A DNA stretch of 64,000 nt from Leifsonia shinshuensis. GTDB lineage: Bacteria > Actinomycetota > Actinomycetes > Actinomycetales > Microbacteriaceae. Below, piece by piece: positions 27,292-35,498 of the stretch. The stretch lies in the NCBI RefSeq assembly GCF_022606355.1, contig NZ_JAHHZQ010000002.1, positions 124,001-188,000 of the forward strand, in the 5' to 3' direction. The notes beneath the pieces were generated by a model. The model ran no database searches, was not told the DNA's origin, and saw only the letters and a program-made list of their open reading frames with translations. Position 1 is the first letter of the stretch; the number at the start of each line of letters is the position of its first letter. The position numbers and the translations under genes were made by a program.

Positions 27292-28597
27292 GGGTGATTC
27301 CTCTCTCGCTCATGAATGGTTGCGGGTCGATCCGGTTGCCGTTAACACGAACTTCGAAGTGCAGGTGGCAACCGGAGGAGCCGCCCGTCGTACCGACCTG
27401 GGCGATGTTCTGGCCGGCTTGAACGGTTTGGCCCACGTTGACCAGGACTCCACCCTCGCGGATGTGCGCGTACCCGGTCATCACCCCGGTGCCGTGGTCA
27501 AGGAGCACCCAGTTGCCGTAGGTTCCGAGCCAGCCTGCGTATACGACGCGTCCGGGGGCGGCGGCGAATATCGCGGTGCCGCACCCGGCGGCAAGATCTG
27601 TGCCGTAATGGAATGCGCCCGAACTGGCGACCGGTTTGTCCGGGCGCGGCCCGAAGCGGTCGCTGATCCATCCGGACACCGGTTTCGCCCAACCTTGTCC
27701 ACCGAGTTGCCCGCCGTCCCCCGACGGCACCGGTGCCCCACCTGCCGCAGCCGCAGCCGCAGCCGCCGCGGCTGCGGCGGCCGCGGTAGCTGCGGCGGCC
27801 GCTTCTTGCTGACGTCGGGCCTCTTCCCCTTTGCGGTAGTCGGCTTCGGTCGCTTTGCGGTTCTCGACCAGCACTGCCAGTTGGGCTTTCAGGGTTCCCT
27901 GTGTCTGTTGCTGTTCAGCCAGCTGGTTCGCTGCAGCACGGCTGGCAGTGACGGCATCCTGCAGCGCCTTTTGGGCAGCGCGGCTAAGGTTCGCCAGAGC
28001 GGCTTGGGCGGCATCCGCCTGGCGGGTAAGTGATCGGACGGTGTTTGCGCTGGTGGTGGCGGCGGCGAAGGCCCGATTGGAGCGTTGCGTGAGTTGGCTC
28101 ATGGTGCCGAGCTGGAACAGCAGCGTCTCCGCTCGTTGCCCGTTCAGCAGAAGCAGCGTGGTCGGGTCGCCGTTGCCGAAGCGTGCAAGTTGGGCGACAA
28201 GTTGGCCGGCGCGTGCTTGGGATTCGCTCGCACTCGCCTGCTCCGCATCGGCCGAAGTACGCAGCGTTTGTGCGCGGTAATTTGCTAGATCGAGTCGTGC
28301 TTGTGCTTTCTCATAGTCGCTGCCACGGTCGGCTGCTGCTGCCTGGGCAGTGCGGACGTTGTCTTCCAGTGTGCGCAGAAGATTGGTGATCCGATTGATT
28401 TCGGTTGCTTTCGCACTCTCGCTTGAGCGTGCGGCTTCAACCTCCGCCCAGGACGGGTAGTCGGCGCCTCGAGCCGGGCCTGCTGCCACCAGCTGGCTGC
28501 TGAGTAGGACGGTCAGGATCAGCACAGCCACTGGCCACCGCACTCGAATTGGTCGGACGCGACGCGTACTCTTCGTCCAGTCCCGTGTTGCGCTCAT
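27284..28597 (-). CDS. secreted coiled-coil M23 peptidase
   Basis: Peptidoglycan endopeptidase of 437 residues. The start is the ATG at 28597, overlapping the stop of the BNR gene by four bases. A signal segment precedes a coiled coil at about residues 50-255 (DYPSWAEVEAARSSES) that matches the module of the protein at 242-1579. A poly-Ala linker follows, then an M23 domain at 300-437 with FHYGTDLAAGCGT and CHLHFEVRVNG, the zinc ligands H...D and HxH. The design resembles EnvC/CwlO-type wall hydrolases. Confidence 0.92.
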   Translation of the reverse strand: MSATRDWTKSTRRVRPIRVRWPVAVLILTVLLSSQLVAAGPARGADYPSWAEVEAARSSESAKATEINRITNLLRTLEDNVRTAQAAAADRGSDYEKAQARLDLANYRAQTLRTSADAEQASASESQARAGQLVAQLARFGNGDPTTLLLLNGQRAETLLFQLGTMSQLTQRSNRAFAAATTSANTVRSLTRQADAAQAALANLSRAAQKALQDAVTASRAAANQLAEQQQTQGTLKAQLAVLVENRKATEADYRKGEEARRQQEAAAAATAAAAAAAAAAAAAAGGAPVPSGDGGQLGGQGWAKPVSGWISDRFGPRPDKPVASSGAFHYGTDLAAGCGTAIFAAAPGRVVYAGWLGTYGNWVLLDHGTGVMTGYAHIREGGVLVNVGQTVQAGQNIAQVGTTGGSSGCHLHFEVRVNGNRIDPQPFMSERGITLG

Positions 28598-29511
28598 GGG
28601 CTGCCTTCGATCAGGGTGACCCAGGTGGCGCCGTGATCGGCGGTCGCGACGATTCCGCGGGCATCGGCACCGAGGATCCAGAGTTTGGACGCGCCCTGCA
28701 CTGTTGCCAGCGACTCGGGCAGAGAGTCGAACGTTCCCTTCCGCGCCCAGGTGTAACCGTCGTCTGTGGTTGCCCAAATTGTTTTGTTGATGTCGACGCC
28801 GATGAATTGTCCCGCTGCGGCATCCACCGGGGCGACCAAGTACAGGGTCGGCCCACCGGGCATGGCAGAGAAGGTCATGCCGGCGTCGCGGCTGATCTGT
28901 ACGCCGGCCTGGGTTGTGGCAAGGAGCGTGTCGGGCGCGTTCGGGTTGACCGCGAGCTTCCGCAACGACAGTTTCGCGCCATCACGCCAGGTGTGGCCGC
29001 CATCATCGCTGATCCGGACGCGTTGTTGGCCCGGGTCGTAGCCGTAGATTCGTACCCGGGCGTCGCTTGTCGCGGCGGTAACGAGGTCGTGGAAGTCGGT
29101 GTCACCGGCAAGCGAAACGGGCTTCCACGTTTGTGCGGCATCGAGGCTTTGGACTAGACCCAGGTTCGCGGGTAACTGCTGCGGGTTATTGCCGGGATCG
29201 GGGTGCCCGGATGCGAACATGACGCCAGAACTGGCGATCGTGAACCCCATTGTGTCCTGGCTACCATCGCCGATCCGGGCGGTGGTCTCGGTGGCGAAAC
29301 CATCTTCTAGTTTCGCCGCGTCGATCGCCCACACCCCGTGATGGGTCGCGGCAAAGATGCGACCGTGCGTGGCATCCAGGCCGTGCACGTGTCCGAGCTC
29401 GTTCATCGTCGGAGCCGTAAGTGTCGCGGCGCTGCAACCGCTGAGCAGGACTGCGACCGCGAGAGGGCCGACAACGAGAGCTGAGCTGTGTCGACGGATG
29501 CGAGAGCGCAT
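28594..29511 (-). CDS. BNR-repeat beta-propeller lipoprotein (F510_1955-like)
   Basis: Lipoprotein of 305 residues with lipobox LLSGC. It has several BNR/Asp-box-like repeats (SDDGGHTWRDG, SRDAGMTFSAM, TDDGYTWARKG, TADHGATWVTL), giving a propeller as in proteins named F510_1955 family glycosylhydrolase. GHVHGLDATHGRIFAATHHGVWAI near the start is typical of that group. Substrate unknown. I start at 29511, two bases after the preceding gene. A decayed relative is at about 32458-32652. Confidence 0.85.
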   Translation of the reverse strand: MRSRIRRHSSALVVGPLAVAVLLSGCSAATLTAPTMNELGHVHGLDATHGRIFAATHHGVWAIDAAKLEDGFATETTARIGDGSQDTMGFTIASSGVMFASGHPDPGNNPQQLPANLGLVQSLDAAQTWKPVSLAGDTDFHDLVTAATSDARVRIYGYDPGQQRVRISDDGGHTWRDGAKLSLRKLAVNPNAPDTLLATTQAGVQISRDAGMTFSAMPGGPTLYLVAPVDAAAGQFIGVDINKTIWATTDDGYTWARKGTFDSLPESLATVQGASKLWILGADARGIVATADHGATWVTLIEGSP

Positions 29512-29513
29512 GG

Positions 29514-30362
29514 CTATTTCACTTTCTGCGTAAGCCACGCATAGGGGTCGACCGGGGTTCCGTTGACGGAAATGCCGAGGTGCAAATGGGCGCCGGTGCT
29601 GGCCCCCGTGCTGCCGACCAGTCCGACCAGTTGTCGGACTTTGACGGTTTCTCCCACACTGAGCGCGAGCGAACCATAGGCCATGTGGGCGTAGAGGCTG
29701 CTGACGGTTTGTCCGTCGATTTGGTGGTCGATGATGGCGTACACGCCCAGGCTTCCGGACGGATTACCAACCTCGCGGACGACGCCATCCGCGATCGCCT
29801 GGATGGGGGTTCCGGCGCCCGGATTCATATCGATGCCCTCGTGATAGGAGGAGCAACCAGAGCAGGGGGCGACTCGGTAGCCGAATCCGTCGCTGATGGG
29901 TACGCCAACATCGAATGGCCACTGGATCGGGGAGGCGGGGTCGTTTGTGAACGTGTTCGCTGTCCGCAGGAAAGTGTTCGGGGTAGTGACGGTGGCTTTT
30001 GGTTTCGGTTTCGGCGGCGGCGGCGCGGTCACAGCGACTTCTTCGCGTGTAACGGGTGCCGGGTCGGCAGCGGCGACTGTTACCGTTTGCAGCTCTCCCG
30101 GCCGTGCCGTTGCAATCTGTTGCCGCTCGCCGGGCACGATCGCATAGGCCGGAAGGGCGTAGGTTCCGAACAGGGTTCCAGCTAACGCGAGTGCAGCAAT
30201 CGGCGCCCGCCGTTTGCGGGTACGTCGTTGCCCTGCGGCTGCCGTGGCGGGCGCGACTGGTCGGCGTCGCTCGGCGTCGCGTCGGGCGCGGCGTGATTCG
30301 TACTGGTAGGCGGTTGCGGGAAGCGTGTTCGCGCTTCGGCGGCGGCGAGAATGTGTGGGCAT
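29514..30362 (-). CDS. M23 family peptidase with Arg-rich N-terminus
   Basis: Peptidase of 282 residues. A long basic N-terminal region (about 50 residues) precedes one signal/anchor helix ending LPAYA. A Pro/Lys-rich linker (PPPPKPKPKATV) leads to an M23 domain with CSSYHEGIDMNPGAGT and GAHLHLGISVNG, the zinc ligands intact. It is the first gene of the minus-strand operon that runs to about 21120. No clear promoter could be assigned in the 245 bases upstream. Confidence 0.9.
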   Translation of the reverse strand: MPTHSRRRRSANTLPATAYQYESRRARRDAERRRPVAPATAAAGQRRTRKRRAPIAALALAGTLFGTYALPAYAIVPGERQQIATARPGELQTVTVAAADPAPVTREEVAVTAPPPPKPKPKATVTTPNTFLRTANTFTNDPASPIQWPFDVGVPISDGFGYRVAPCSGCSSYHEGIDMNPGAGTPIQAIADGVVREVGNPSGSLGVYAIIDHQIDGQTVSSLYAHMAYGSLALSVGETVKVRQLVGLVGSTGASTGAHLHLGISVNGTPVDPYAWLTQKVK

Positions 30363-30607
30363 CGTGGCGAAAAGCTCCGACGTTTTTCACATGAGCAGAC
30401 CCGTGGGGTCGCTCGGGAGGGTAACAGCGAGAATGCCGGCCGGAGGCTGCCTTCGTCGCCGATATAAGAGGGAGGGTGTGACGGAGACCATCGGACGAGA
30501 AGCGTCGATCACGTCACAGCAGTGGAGTGCAGAAAGCCCAGGACAGCCAACCACTAGTTCTTTGCTAGTCAGGTCGGCGTTGCGCCGTGGGTTCGAGAAG
30601 TGCCGGT

Positions 30608-31075
30608 TTAGGTGCGGCTTACCGAGAGCGCGACTAGCGACGGACCATGCGCGCGGACAGACGTAATCGAAGACCTGATAGGCGCGATTCGCTGCACGAA
30701 GTCAACAAGCGCGAGCCCTCTACTTACGGCGAAGAGTGAGACGGCGACCGCGATCACGACCAGAACACACGCGGCTCCGGTGATCGCGCAACTGAGCTCG
30801 CAAATTGTGTCGCACTGCGGCCCCGGAGAGCTCTGAAGGCTCACGGGTGCGCTTGCGGCTGACGGAACCGGCACGATTGCCGGCTCTAGGTGTGAGTGGG
30901 TCGCGACAGGTTGGGTGCCAACAGAAGTTGCGACGACCTCTTGTGGGTGTGCGGAGTTCATGGATGTCATCACAAACATCCCGACCGCCAACGCCATAAG
31001 GGACAGCACTGCGAGCAGGATCCGACGCCGGCGCATAGCAACGACCCATTTTGGGTCGAGTCGCGTTAGCGTCAT
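30608..31075 (-). CDS. DUF6153-like two-helix membrane protein
   Basis: About 155 residues from the ATG at 31075. Two hydrophobic segments (LLAVLSLMALAVGMFVMTS and CVLVVIAVAVSLFAV) flank a Ser/Pro/Val-rich loop with a few His, and CDTICELSCAITGAACV adds a cluster of Cys. The layout recalls DUF6153 and the protein at 17743. Role unknown; possibly metal related given the island. Confidence 0.6.
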   Translation of the reverse strand: MTLTRLDPKWVVAMRRRRILLAVLSLMALAVGMFVMTSMNSAHPQEVVATSVGTQPVATHSHLEPAIVPVPSAASAPVSLQSSPGPQCDTICELSCAITGAACVLVVIAVAVSLFAVSRGLALVDFVQRIAPIRSSITSVRAHGPSLVALSVSRT

Positions 31076-31170
31076 GGTTTCAATCCTGGGTTGGTGGCGG
31101 GGCACTCGCATCTTAGCGATCGGTGCTGGGTGGACGGCAGCAGACCGGATGATCTGTCTGCATTTACGGG

Positions 31171-32007
31171 CTATGTCGAGACCTTGAGCGTGGTCCCTTG
31201 CGCTTGCCGAAAGTCAATGTGGAGGTGATCGCAGGTGTCGTCGAACGGCAGAAAGTTTGTGACGGACACGCTCCCCCGGCAGCTCACTTGCCCCAGATCT
31301 GTATCCGGCGGCATCACAGGGTCTAGCGCGCGAATCAGCTTCAGCGAGCCTGGATCTCCGCCAGTGAGCGGGCGACCATTGAGTAGATAGAAGTCCACGG
31401 CATGACCTCCGCCATTGGCGTAATGCGAGGACGCACTACCGGCACCTTCTATCTGGCCGGTGCACCGTCGGTTGATGTCACTGACGCCGACGGTATTGAA
31501 GTTCGCTAATGCGACTTCAATGGTCTGCAGCACGCGATAGTCGACACCACATCCGGGCACGGCGCGGCCCTCCGCGAGGTTCCGGATTTCCGGGATATGG
31601 TCGGGGATGTACCCCGTCAACCGCCCTTGCCCAAATGCCACCATAAGAGTTTGCGCCAACCGCTGTACCGTCGGCGAGACGGTCGACTCCACCGTGGAGT
31701 CCAGTTTCACGCTGTTCTCAGTGACTGAGAAAGCTTCCCGCGCCGCAGCTGGAATAGCAGCTCCGCCACTCAGCAGCGTTTGCACTGCCGCATCCGCTCG
31801 AGACCCAGTAGCGGAGCCATCGGGGGAAGAGGCATACGCCGGCAACGCGGCCGTTCCAACGAGCCCACTCGCCGCCGCAACCACAACAACCTTTGCCCAA
31901 ATCGAGCGCAGTCGCCGGTTTTGCGATCGGCTTCTTTTTGAGGACCGATATGCAAAAGGGGCTTTAGCTGGCCGCGCGTTGCTGAGTCGGCGCGAACTTG
32001 GCGCCAT
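31171..32007 (-). CDS. secreted M15-like peptidase domain protein
   Basis: About 278 residues from the ATG at 32007, whose ribosome site is weak. A basic N-terminus and one signal/anchor segment (VVVVAAASGLVGTAALPAYA) lead to a domain about half identical to the C-terminal domain of the 242-1579 protein (VGVSDINRRCTGQIEGAG, then GGGHAVDFY and DDTCDHLHIDF). It lacks the coiled coil. The conserved His/Asp/His spacing suggests a zinc peptidase acting on the wall. Frame remains open to 32310, so a longer N-terminus cannot be excluded. Confidence 0.7.
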   Translation of the reverse strand: MAPSSRRLSNARPAKAPFAYRSSKRSRSQNRRLRSIWAKVVVVAAASGLVGTAALPAYASSPDGSATGSRADAAVQTLLSGGAAIPAAAREAFSVTENSVKLDSTVESTVSPTVQRLAQTLMVAFGQGRLTGYIPDHIPEIRNLAEGRAVPGCGVDYRVLQTIEVALANFNTVGVSDINRRCTGQIEGAGSASSHYANGGGHAVDFYLLNGRPLTGGDPGSLKLIRALDPVMPPDTDLGQVSCRGSVSVTNFLPFDDTCDHLHIDFRQAQGTTLKVST

Positions 32008-32368
32008 CGGGTTGTTGCCTAGATCAAGAAGTGCGTCTTGTCTAAACCGCGGGGATGCTGAATCCCGACGGCTGGCCCGTCGGCTCGGGGCGGATACGGT
32101 GTGGGGGGCTCGTCTACCCGGTGTCTGGGCAGAAGCCAACTCGATTCCGCGGCGTTCGAACGCGTGTCTCTCGCGTCGAGACGAGAAAACGTCCGCTGCA
32201 GCCGTATGGTTCGATCGCTGTTGCGTCGCCGCAGTTCCCAGCGGGCCGTGGGGCTTGACGAGGTGCTGTAGCTGTGAAAAGTCGCCCGCAGACGTGCTCG
32301 AGCCTGCCACACACTGCCTTTCGCCGGGGAACGCGAACGCGGCAGGGAATTCCAGGTTCGCGATGGGA

Positions 32369-32385
32369 ATACCCCGTAATGGTAT
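32369..32385. promoter_or_regulatory. CsoR-type copper operator, partner gene decayed
   Basis: ATACCCCGTAATGGTAT matches ATACC-N7-GGTAT exactly. On the plus side it precedes only the BNR-protein remnant; on the minus side the nearest start is over 360 bases away. It is probably left over from a lost copper-regulated gene. Confidence 0.65.
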
Positions 32386-32457
32386 GTGCTCGTTACCAAA
32401 TTGTCACATTCCGCAGTCAGCCCAGCACTCAGGTGGCAACATATCCCGCTACGGGAT

Positions 32458-32652
32458 CAGCCCCGACAACTTCCTCTGGCAACAAGCGGGCGGACGTGGA
32501 CCCGCGGCGAAATCACGCCGGGCGTACCACAGGCGCTCACACTCAGCCGCAACAACGTCATCGTCGCAACCGACCGGGGAGTATTCACCACCTCCGACCT
32601 CGGGAACGTCTGGACGGCCGTTTGGAGCGACCCCAATCGGCTCCTGGGCTGA
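32458..32652 (+). pseudogene. 3' remnant of a BNR-repeat protein gene
   Basis: The frame encodes SGRTWTRGEITPGVPQAL and then VIVATDRGVFTTSDLGNVWT, BNR repeats resembling the end of the lipoprotein at 28594 (DGYTWARKG, IVATADHGATW). No start or signal peptide is in frame and the beginning is scrambled. The remaining sequence from 32008 to 32756 holds no other supported gene. Confidence 0.7.
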
Positions 32653-32756
32653 CGTAACGCCGATTGTCGGGTATTTAGGGTGGTATTCGGAATGGGGTTT
32701 TGCTACGGATTCATTCCGGTATCGGCGGTAAGACGGCCCGCTTCTCGTTTGCGCTG

Positions 32757-33059
32757 TCAGGACAGCTCGCGAGTCGCCGCTTGCACCGTTGACGGCCCGA
32801 CCACTGGACCTCCGCGCTGGGATACCCGGTTGAAGGCGACGAACGGCACACACGCCGTCTCAGCCGTGAGCGCCGCCAGACGGCCGATCGGTGTGCGCGG
32901 ATCGGCGGCGATCGCCCATCCATCGACGGCGTGCCGGCTCACCGTCTCGACGCATTCCCGCTTCTCCTCTGCCGATGGGCTCGACGAGCCGACCACGCCG
33001 ATCAGTCCGCCTTGCAGTTCCGGACCCATGTTTCTCGTATCGATGACGAATACCCGCAT
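32757..33059 (-). CDS. hypothetical 100-residue protein
   Basis: Not recognised. The ATG at 33059 has GGGGAG about ten bases upstream and the codons show good G/C third-position bias. It begins MRVFVIDTRNMGPELQGG and contains conserved-looking Gly/Ser and Arg stretches but no known motif. It lies at the boundary between the copper island and the arsenic/mercury region. Confidence 0.5.
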   Translation of the reverse strand: MRVFVIDTRNMGPELQGGLIGVVGSSSPSAEEKRECVETVSRHAVDGWAIAADPRTPIGRLAALTAETACVPFVAFNRVSQRGGPVVGPSTVQAATRELS

Positions 33060-33394
33060 CCCAATCACTCCCCTGTCTCTCGTTCTTGTTTGCCTTCCGG
33101 CGGAGAGATCGAGAGCGAGCGGGAGGGGCGTAGTGCTGGGATCGTGGAATACCGGAACGGAGCGCAGCGGAGCGAGGATATGCCGCGAAAGCCCGGCACG
33201 AAGAACCGGGAGCGAGCTACGATCGGCCGGCGGAAAGACAAACAAGGCAACAGGCCCAGCGCCGCCGCAGGCGGCTCCTCGCGTCGTCACCCGCGCCGTG
33301 GCGCACTGGGGAACATCCAGTCGATCTCCGACGCAGGCGACCGGCGTATCTCCTGCGAGATCGGCTGTCGCGATTTCGAGCAGGCCCCCACTTT
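33060..33394. other. no supported gene
   Basis: About 335 bases with open frames in several directions but no start with a ribosome site, no motif and no family resemblance. It may be decayed DNA between two resistance modules. Confidence 0.4.
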
Positions 33395-33414
33395 GATACA
33401 GCGAACGCTGTATC
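33395..33414. promoter_or_regulatory. 20-bp perfect palindromic operator
   Basis: GATACAGCGAACGCTGTATC has 9-bp perfect arms (GATACAGCG/CGCTGTATC) around AA. A TATCAT hexamer at 33411-33416, six bases before the ATG at 33423, would be the -10 box of a leaderless transcript, so a repressor bound here would block it. The ArsR-type gene at 33741 is the likely repressor. Confidence 0.75.
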
Positions 33415-33422
33415 ATCGCGAT

Positions 33423-33734
33423 ATGTCCCATGTCGGCCCCCTCAACTCGATTCCGATCGCGTGCACGCTTTCGCCCGATACCGGCCGGGCCCAGGTTGAA
33501 CGCTGGCATCGATTCGATGACCGATTCGCCGTCAGTCGCACGAGAACCGACGACCGCCTCGTCGTGCACTACACCCGCAGCGATGACTCGATCGCGGAGC
33601 TCAACGAGCTCGTTGCGGCGGAGCAGTTGTGCTGCGCTTTCGTCAACTGGTCCGTGGATACCGACGACAACGACCTTCGGCTCGTCGTCACCGGAACGCC
33701 GGAGCAGATCGAAGCCCTCGTCCTCACCCACTGA
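33423..33734 (+). CDS. small protein with Cys-Cys motif, unknown, in a metal operon
   Basis: Protein of 103 residues, beginning MSHVGPLNSIPIACTLSPD and containing LNELVAAEQLCCAFVNWSVD. The Glu-x-x-Cys-Cys motif with a further N-terminal Cys suggests metal binding. It has no ribosome site and appears leaderless. It precedes the CmtR-like and CDF genes with six bases between, so it belongs to their operon. I do not recognise a named family. Confidence 0.65.
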   Translation: MSHVGPLNSIPIACTLSPDTGRAQVERWHRFDDRFAVSRTRTDDRLVVHYTRSDDSIAELNELVAAEQLCCAFVNWSVDTDDNDLRLVVTGTPEQIEALVLTH

Positions 33735-33740
33735 GAGACC

Positions 33741-34085
33741 ATGACGAACATCGCCCCTGCGGCCACCATCACGCACACGGCCGCCCTGGCGCGCTTCGGC
33801 CATGCGCTGTCCGACCCCACACGCGTCGGCGTTCTGCTCGCTCTGCGGGAGGCGCCGGCCTTTCCATCCGATCTCGCCGACGCCCTCGGCGTCTCCCGCC
33901 AGGTGATGTCGAACCAACTCGCCTGCCTGCGGGGGTGCGGACTGGTCGAAGCTATCCCGGAGGGCCGCCGGACCTGGTACCGACTGGCCGACGGCCATAT
34001 CGCGCCCGCGCTGGATGAGCTGCTGCGCGTCACGCTGTTCGTCGAGCCGGGGTGCTGCGCAGGCGAGGAATGCCGCTGCGCATGA
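33741..34085 (+). CDS. ArsR family metalloregulator, CmtR-like
   Basis: Winged-helix repressor of 114 residues with SDPTRVGVLLALREAP and a recognition helix LGVSRQVMSNQLACL. Cys in the recognition region and the C-terminal tail FVEPGCCAGEECRCA match the Cd(II)/Pb(II)-sensing CmtR type. It overlaps the downstream CDF gene by four bases. It probably acts on the palindrome at 33395. Confidence 0.88.
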   Translation: MTNIAPAATITHTAALARFGHALSDPTRVGVLLALREAPAFPSDLADALGVSRQVMSNQLACLRGCGLVEAIPEGRRTWYRLADGHIAPALDELLRVTLFVEPGCCAGEECRCA

Positions 34086-34737
34086 CTGCACCCATCACGC
34101 ATGAGCGCTCCGGGATCCTTCAGCGGCGCATCCGCTTGATCGTCGCCGCCACCATCAGCTACAACCTCATCGAGGCCGTCGTGGCAATCGCGGCCGGCAG
34201 TGTCGCATCGTCCGCTGCACTCGTTGGTTTCGGGTTGGACTCGACCATCGAGGTCCTCTCCGCCGCGGCTGTCGCGTGGCAGTTCACCCGGCCTGACCCG
34301 GAGCGGTGGGAGAAGCCCACTCTCAGAGTGATCGCGGTCGCGTTCTTCGCGCTGGCCGCTTATGTCACCGTCAGCTCGTTACTGACGCTGGTCGCCCGTG
34401 TCGAGGTCCAGCACTCACCCGTCGGGATCGCGCTCACCGCACTGAGTGTGGCCGTCATGCCGTTCCTGTCCTACGCCGAGCGCCGCGCCGGACGCGAGCT
34501 CGGCTCGGCGACCGCGGTCGCCGACTCGAAGCAGACCCTGATCTGCACCTACTCTCTGCGGCCGTCCTGATCGGCCTGCTCCTGAACAGCGTGCTCGGGT
34601 GGTGGTGGGCCGATCCGATCGCGGGAATCATGATCGCGGTCTTCGCTCTGCGCGAGGGCGTCGAAGCCTGGCGAGGGGACGCCTGCGCGACCTCCATCGG
34701 GATGGTGCTCGAGGATGGAAGCGACGACCGGCACTGA
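34082..34737 (+). pseudogene. CDF-type cation exporter gene with one-base frameshift
   Basis: The first frame gives an N-terminal CDF-like half (ISYNLIEAVVAIAAGSVASS, GFGLDSTIEVLSAAAVAWQF) up to ADSKQTLICTY. The reading then continues one frame over as LSAAVLIGLLLNSVLGWWWADP and ends GDACATSIGMVLEDGSDDRH. Deletion of one base in the CT repeat near 34550-34556 explains it. The intact protein would have about 218 residues and six helices, probably exporting Cd or Zn under CmtR control. Whether the break is real or an assembly error cannot be decided here. A second decayed copy is at 49282-49797. Confidence 0.85.
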
Positions 34738-34781
34738 CTGGGCTGACGCACGGGACGCTCGTCAGACCGCCTGCCAGGCGG

Positions 34782-35498
34782 CTAGCGCGTAGCGCCCGGC
34801 CTCGGGGCGAACAGGCGCACAGCTGCCAGCCCGATGCCGGCCCCGACGAGCTGGGCGCCGATGTACCAGGGAACGCTGCCGGGTGCGATGCCGGCGAAGG
34901 TGTCGGTAATGGTGCGGCCGATGGTGATGGCGGGGTTGGCGAAGCTGGTGGAGCTGGTGAACCAGTAGGCGGCGCCGATGTACGCGCCGACTGCTGGGGC
35001 GATGATCCCACTGCGTCCGGTGCGGGCTAGGACGAAGATGACCAGGATCAGGCCGGCGGTCGCGACGACTTCGGCGAGCAGGTGTGCCGGTGTCGCGCGT
35101 TCGGTGCTGCTCCATCGGGCGGCGGGCTGCTCGAACATCAGGTTCGCCAGCATTGCCCCGGCGAGACAGCCGAGGATCTGCGCGGGGATGTAAGTCCAGA
35201 GGTCGCGCCACGGACGACCGCCGATTGCGGCGTCGACGAGGGTGACGACCGGGTTGAACTGAGCGCCGGAGCTCGGCGCGAAGACGAGGATGAGCACCGT
35301 CAGGCCGAGCGCCGTCGCGAGGGCGTTCTCGAGCAGCTGGAGGCCAGTGTCGCTCGGCGAGAGATTCTGGGCCGCGATCCCCGACCCCACGACGACCGCC
35401 GTGAGTCCGGCGCTACCGACGAACTCGGCCAGGGCCGGACGGAGCACCGCGACCGCGGGGATCCGGATCTGCTCCGCAGCCGAGGTGGTCGCGGTCAT
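34782..35498 (-). CDS. MIP family channel (aquaglyceroporin) of the ars operon
   Basis: Aquaporin-fold channel of 238 residues with both pore motifs, QFNPVVT (Asn82-Pro-Val) and FANPAIT (Asn188-Pro-Ala). In ars operons such channels (AqpS-like) let arsenite flow out down its gradient after ArsC reduction. It overlaps trxB by four bases and is the last gene of the operon, which has no ArsB or Acr3. The arsenite role is inferred from context. Confidence 0.88.
   Translation of the reverse strand: MTATTSAAEQIRIPAVAVLRPALAEFVGSAGLTAVVVGSGIAAQNLSPSDTGLQLLENALATALGLTVLILVFAPSSGAQFNPVVTLVDAAIGGRPWRDLWTYIPAQILGCLAGAMLANLMFEQPAARWSSTERATPAHLLAEVVATAGLILVIFVLARTGRSGIIAPAVGAYIGAAYWFTSSTSFANPAITIGRTITDTFAGIAPGSVPWYIGAQLVGAGIGLAAVRLFAPRPGATR

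Noticed and set aside
21120-30362. A c-type cytochrome substrate for the CcsB/ResB system
   Set aside because: No CXXCH was found in supported proteins of the window; Cys-His pairs in the oxidases are HCH copper ligands.
32757-34091. Minus-strand frame of 444 codons across 33-34 kb
   Set aside because: Most of it is antisense to the CmtR and small Cys-Cys genes. Only the final 100 codons (from 33059) have a ribosome site and were kept as a low-confidence gene.
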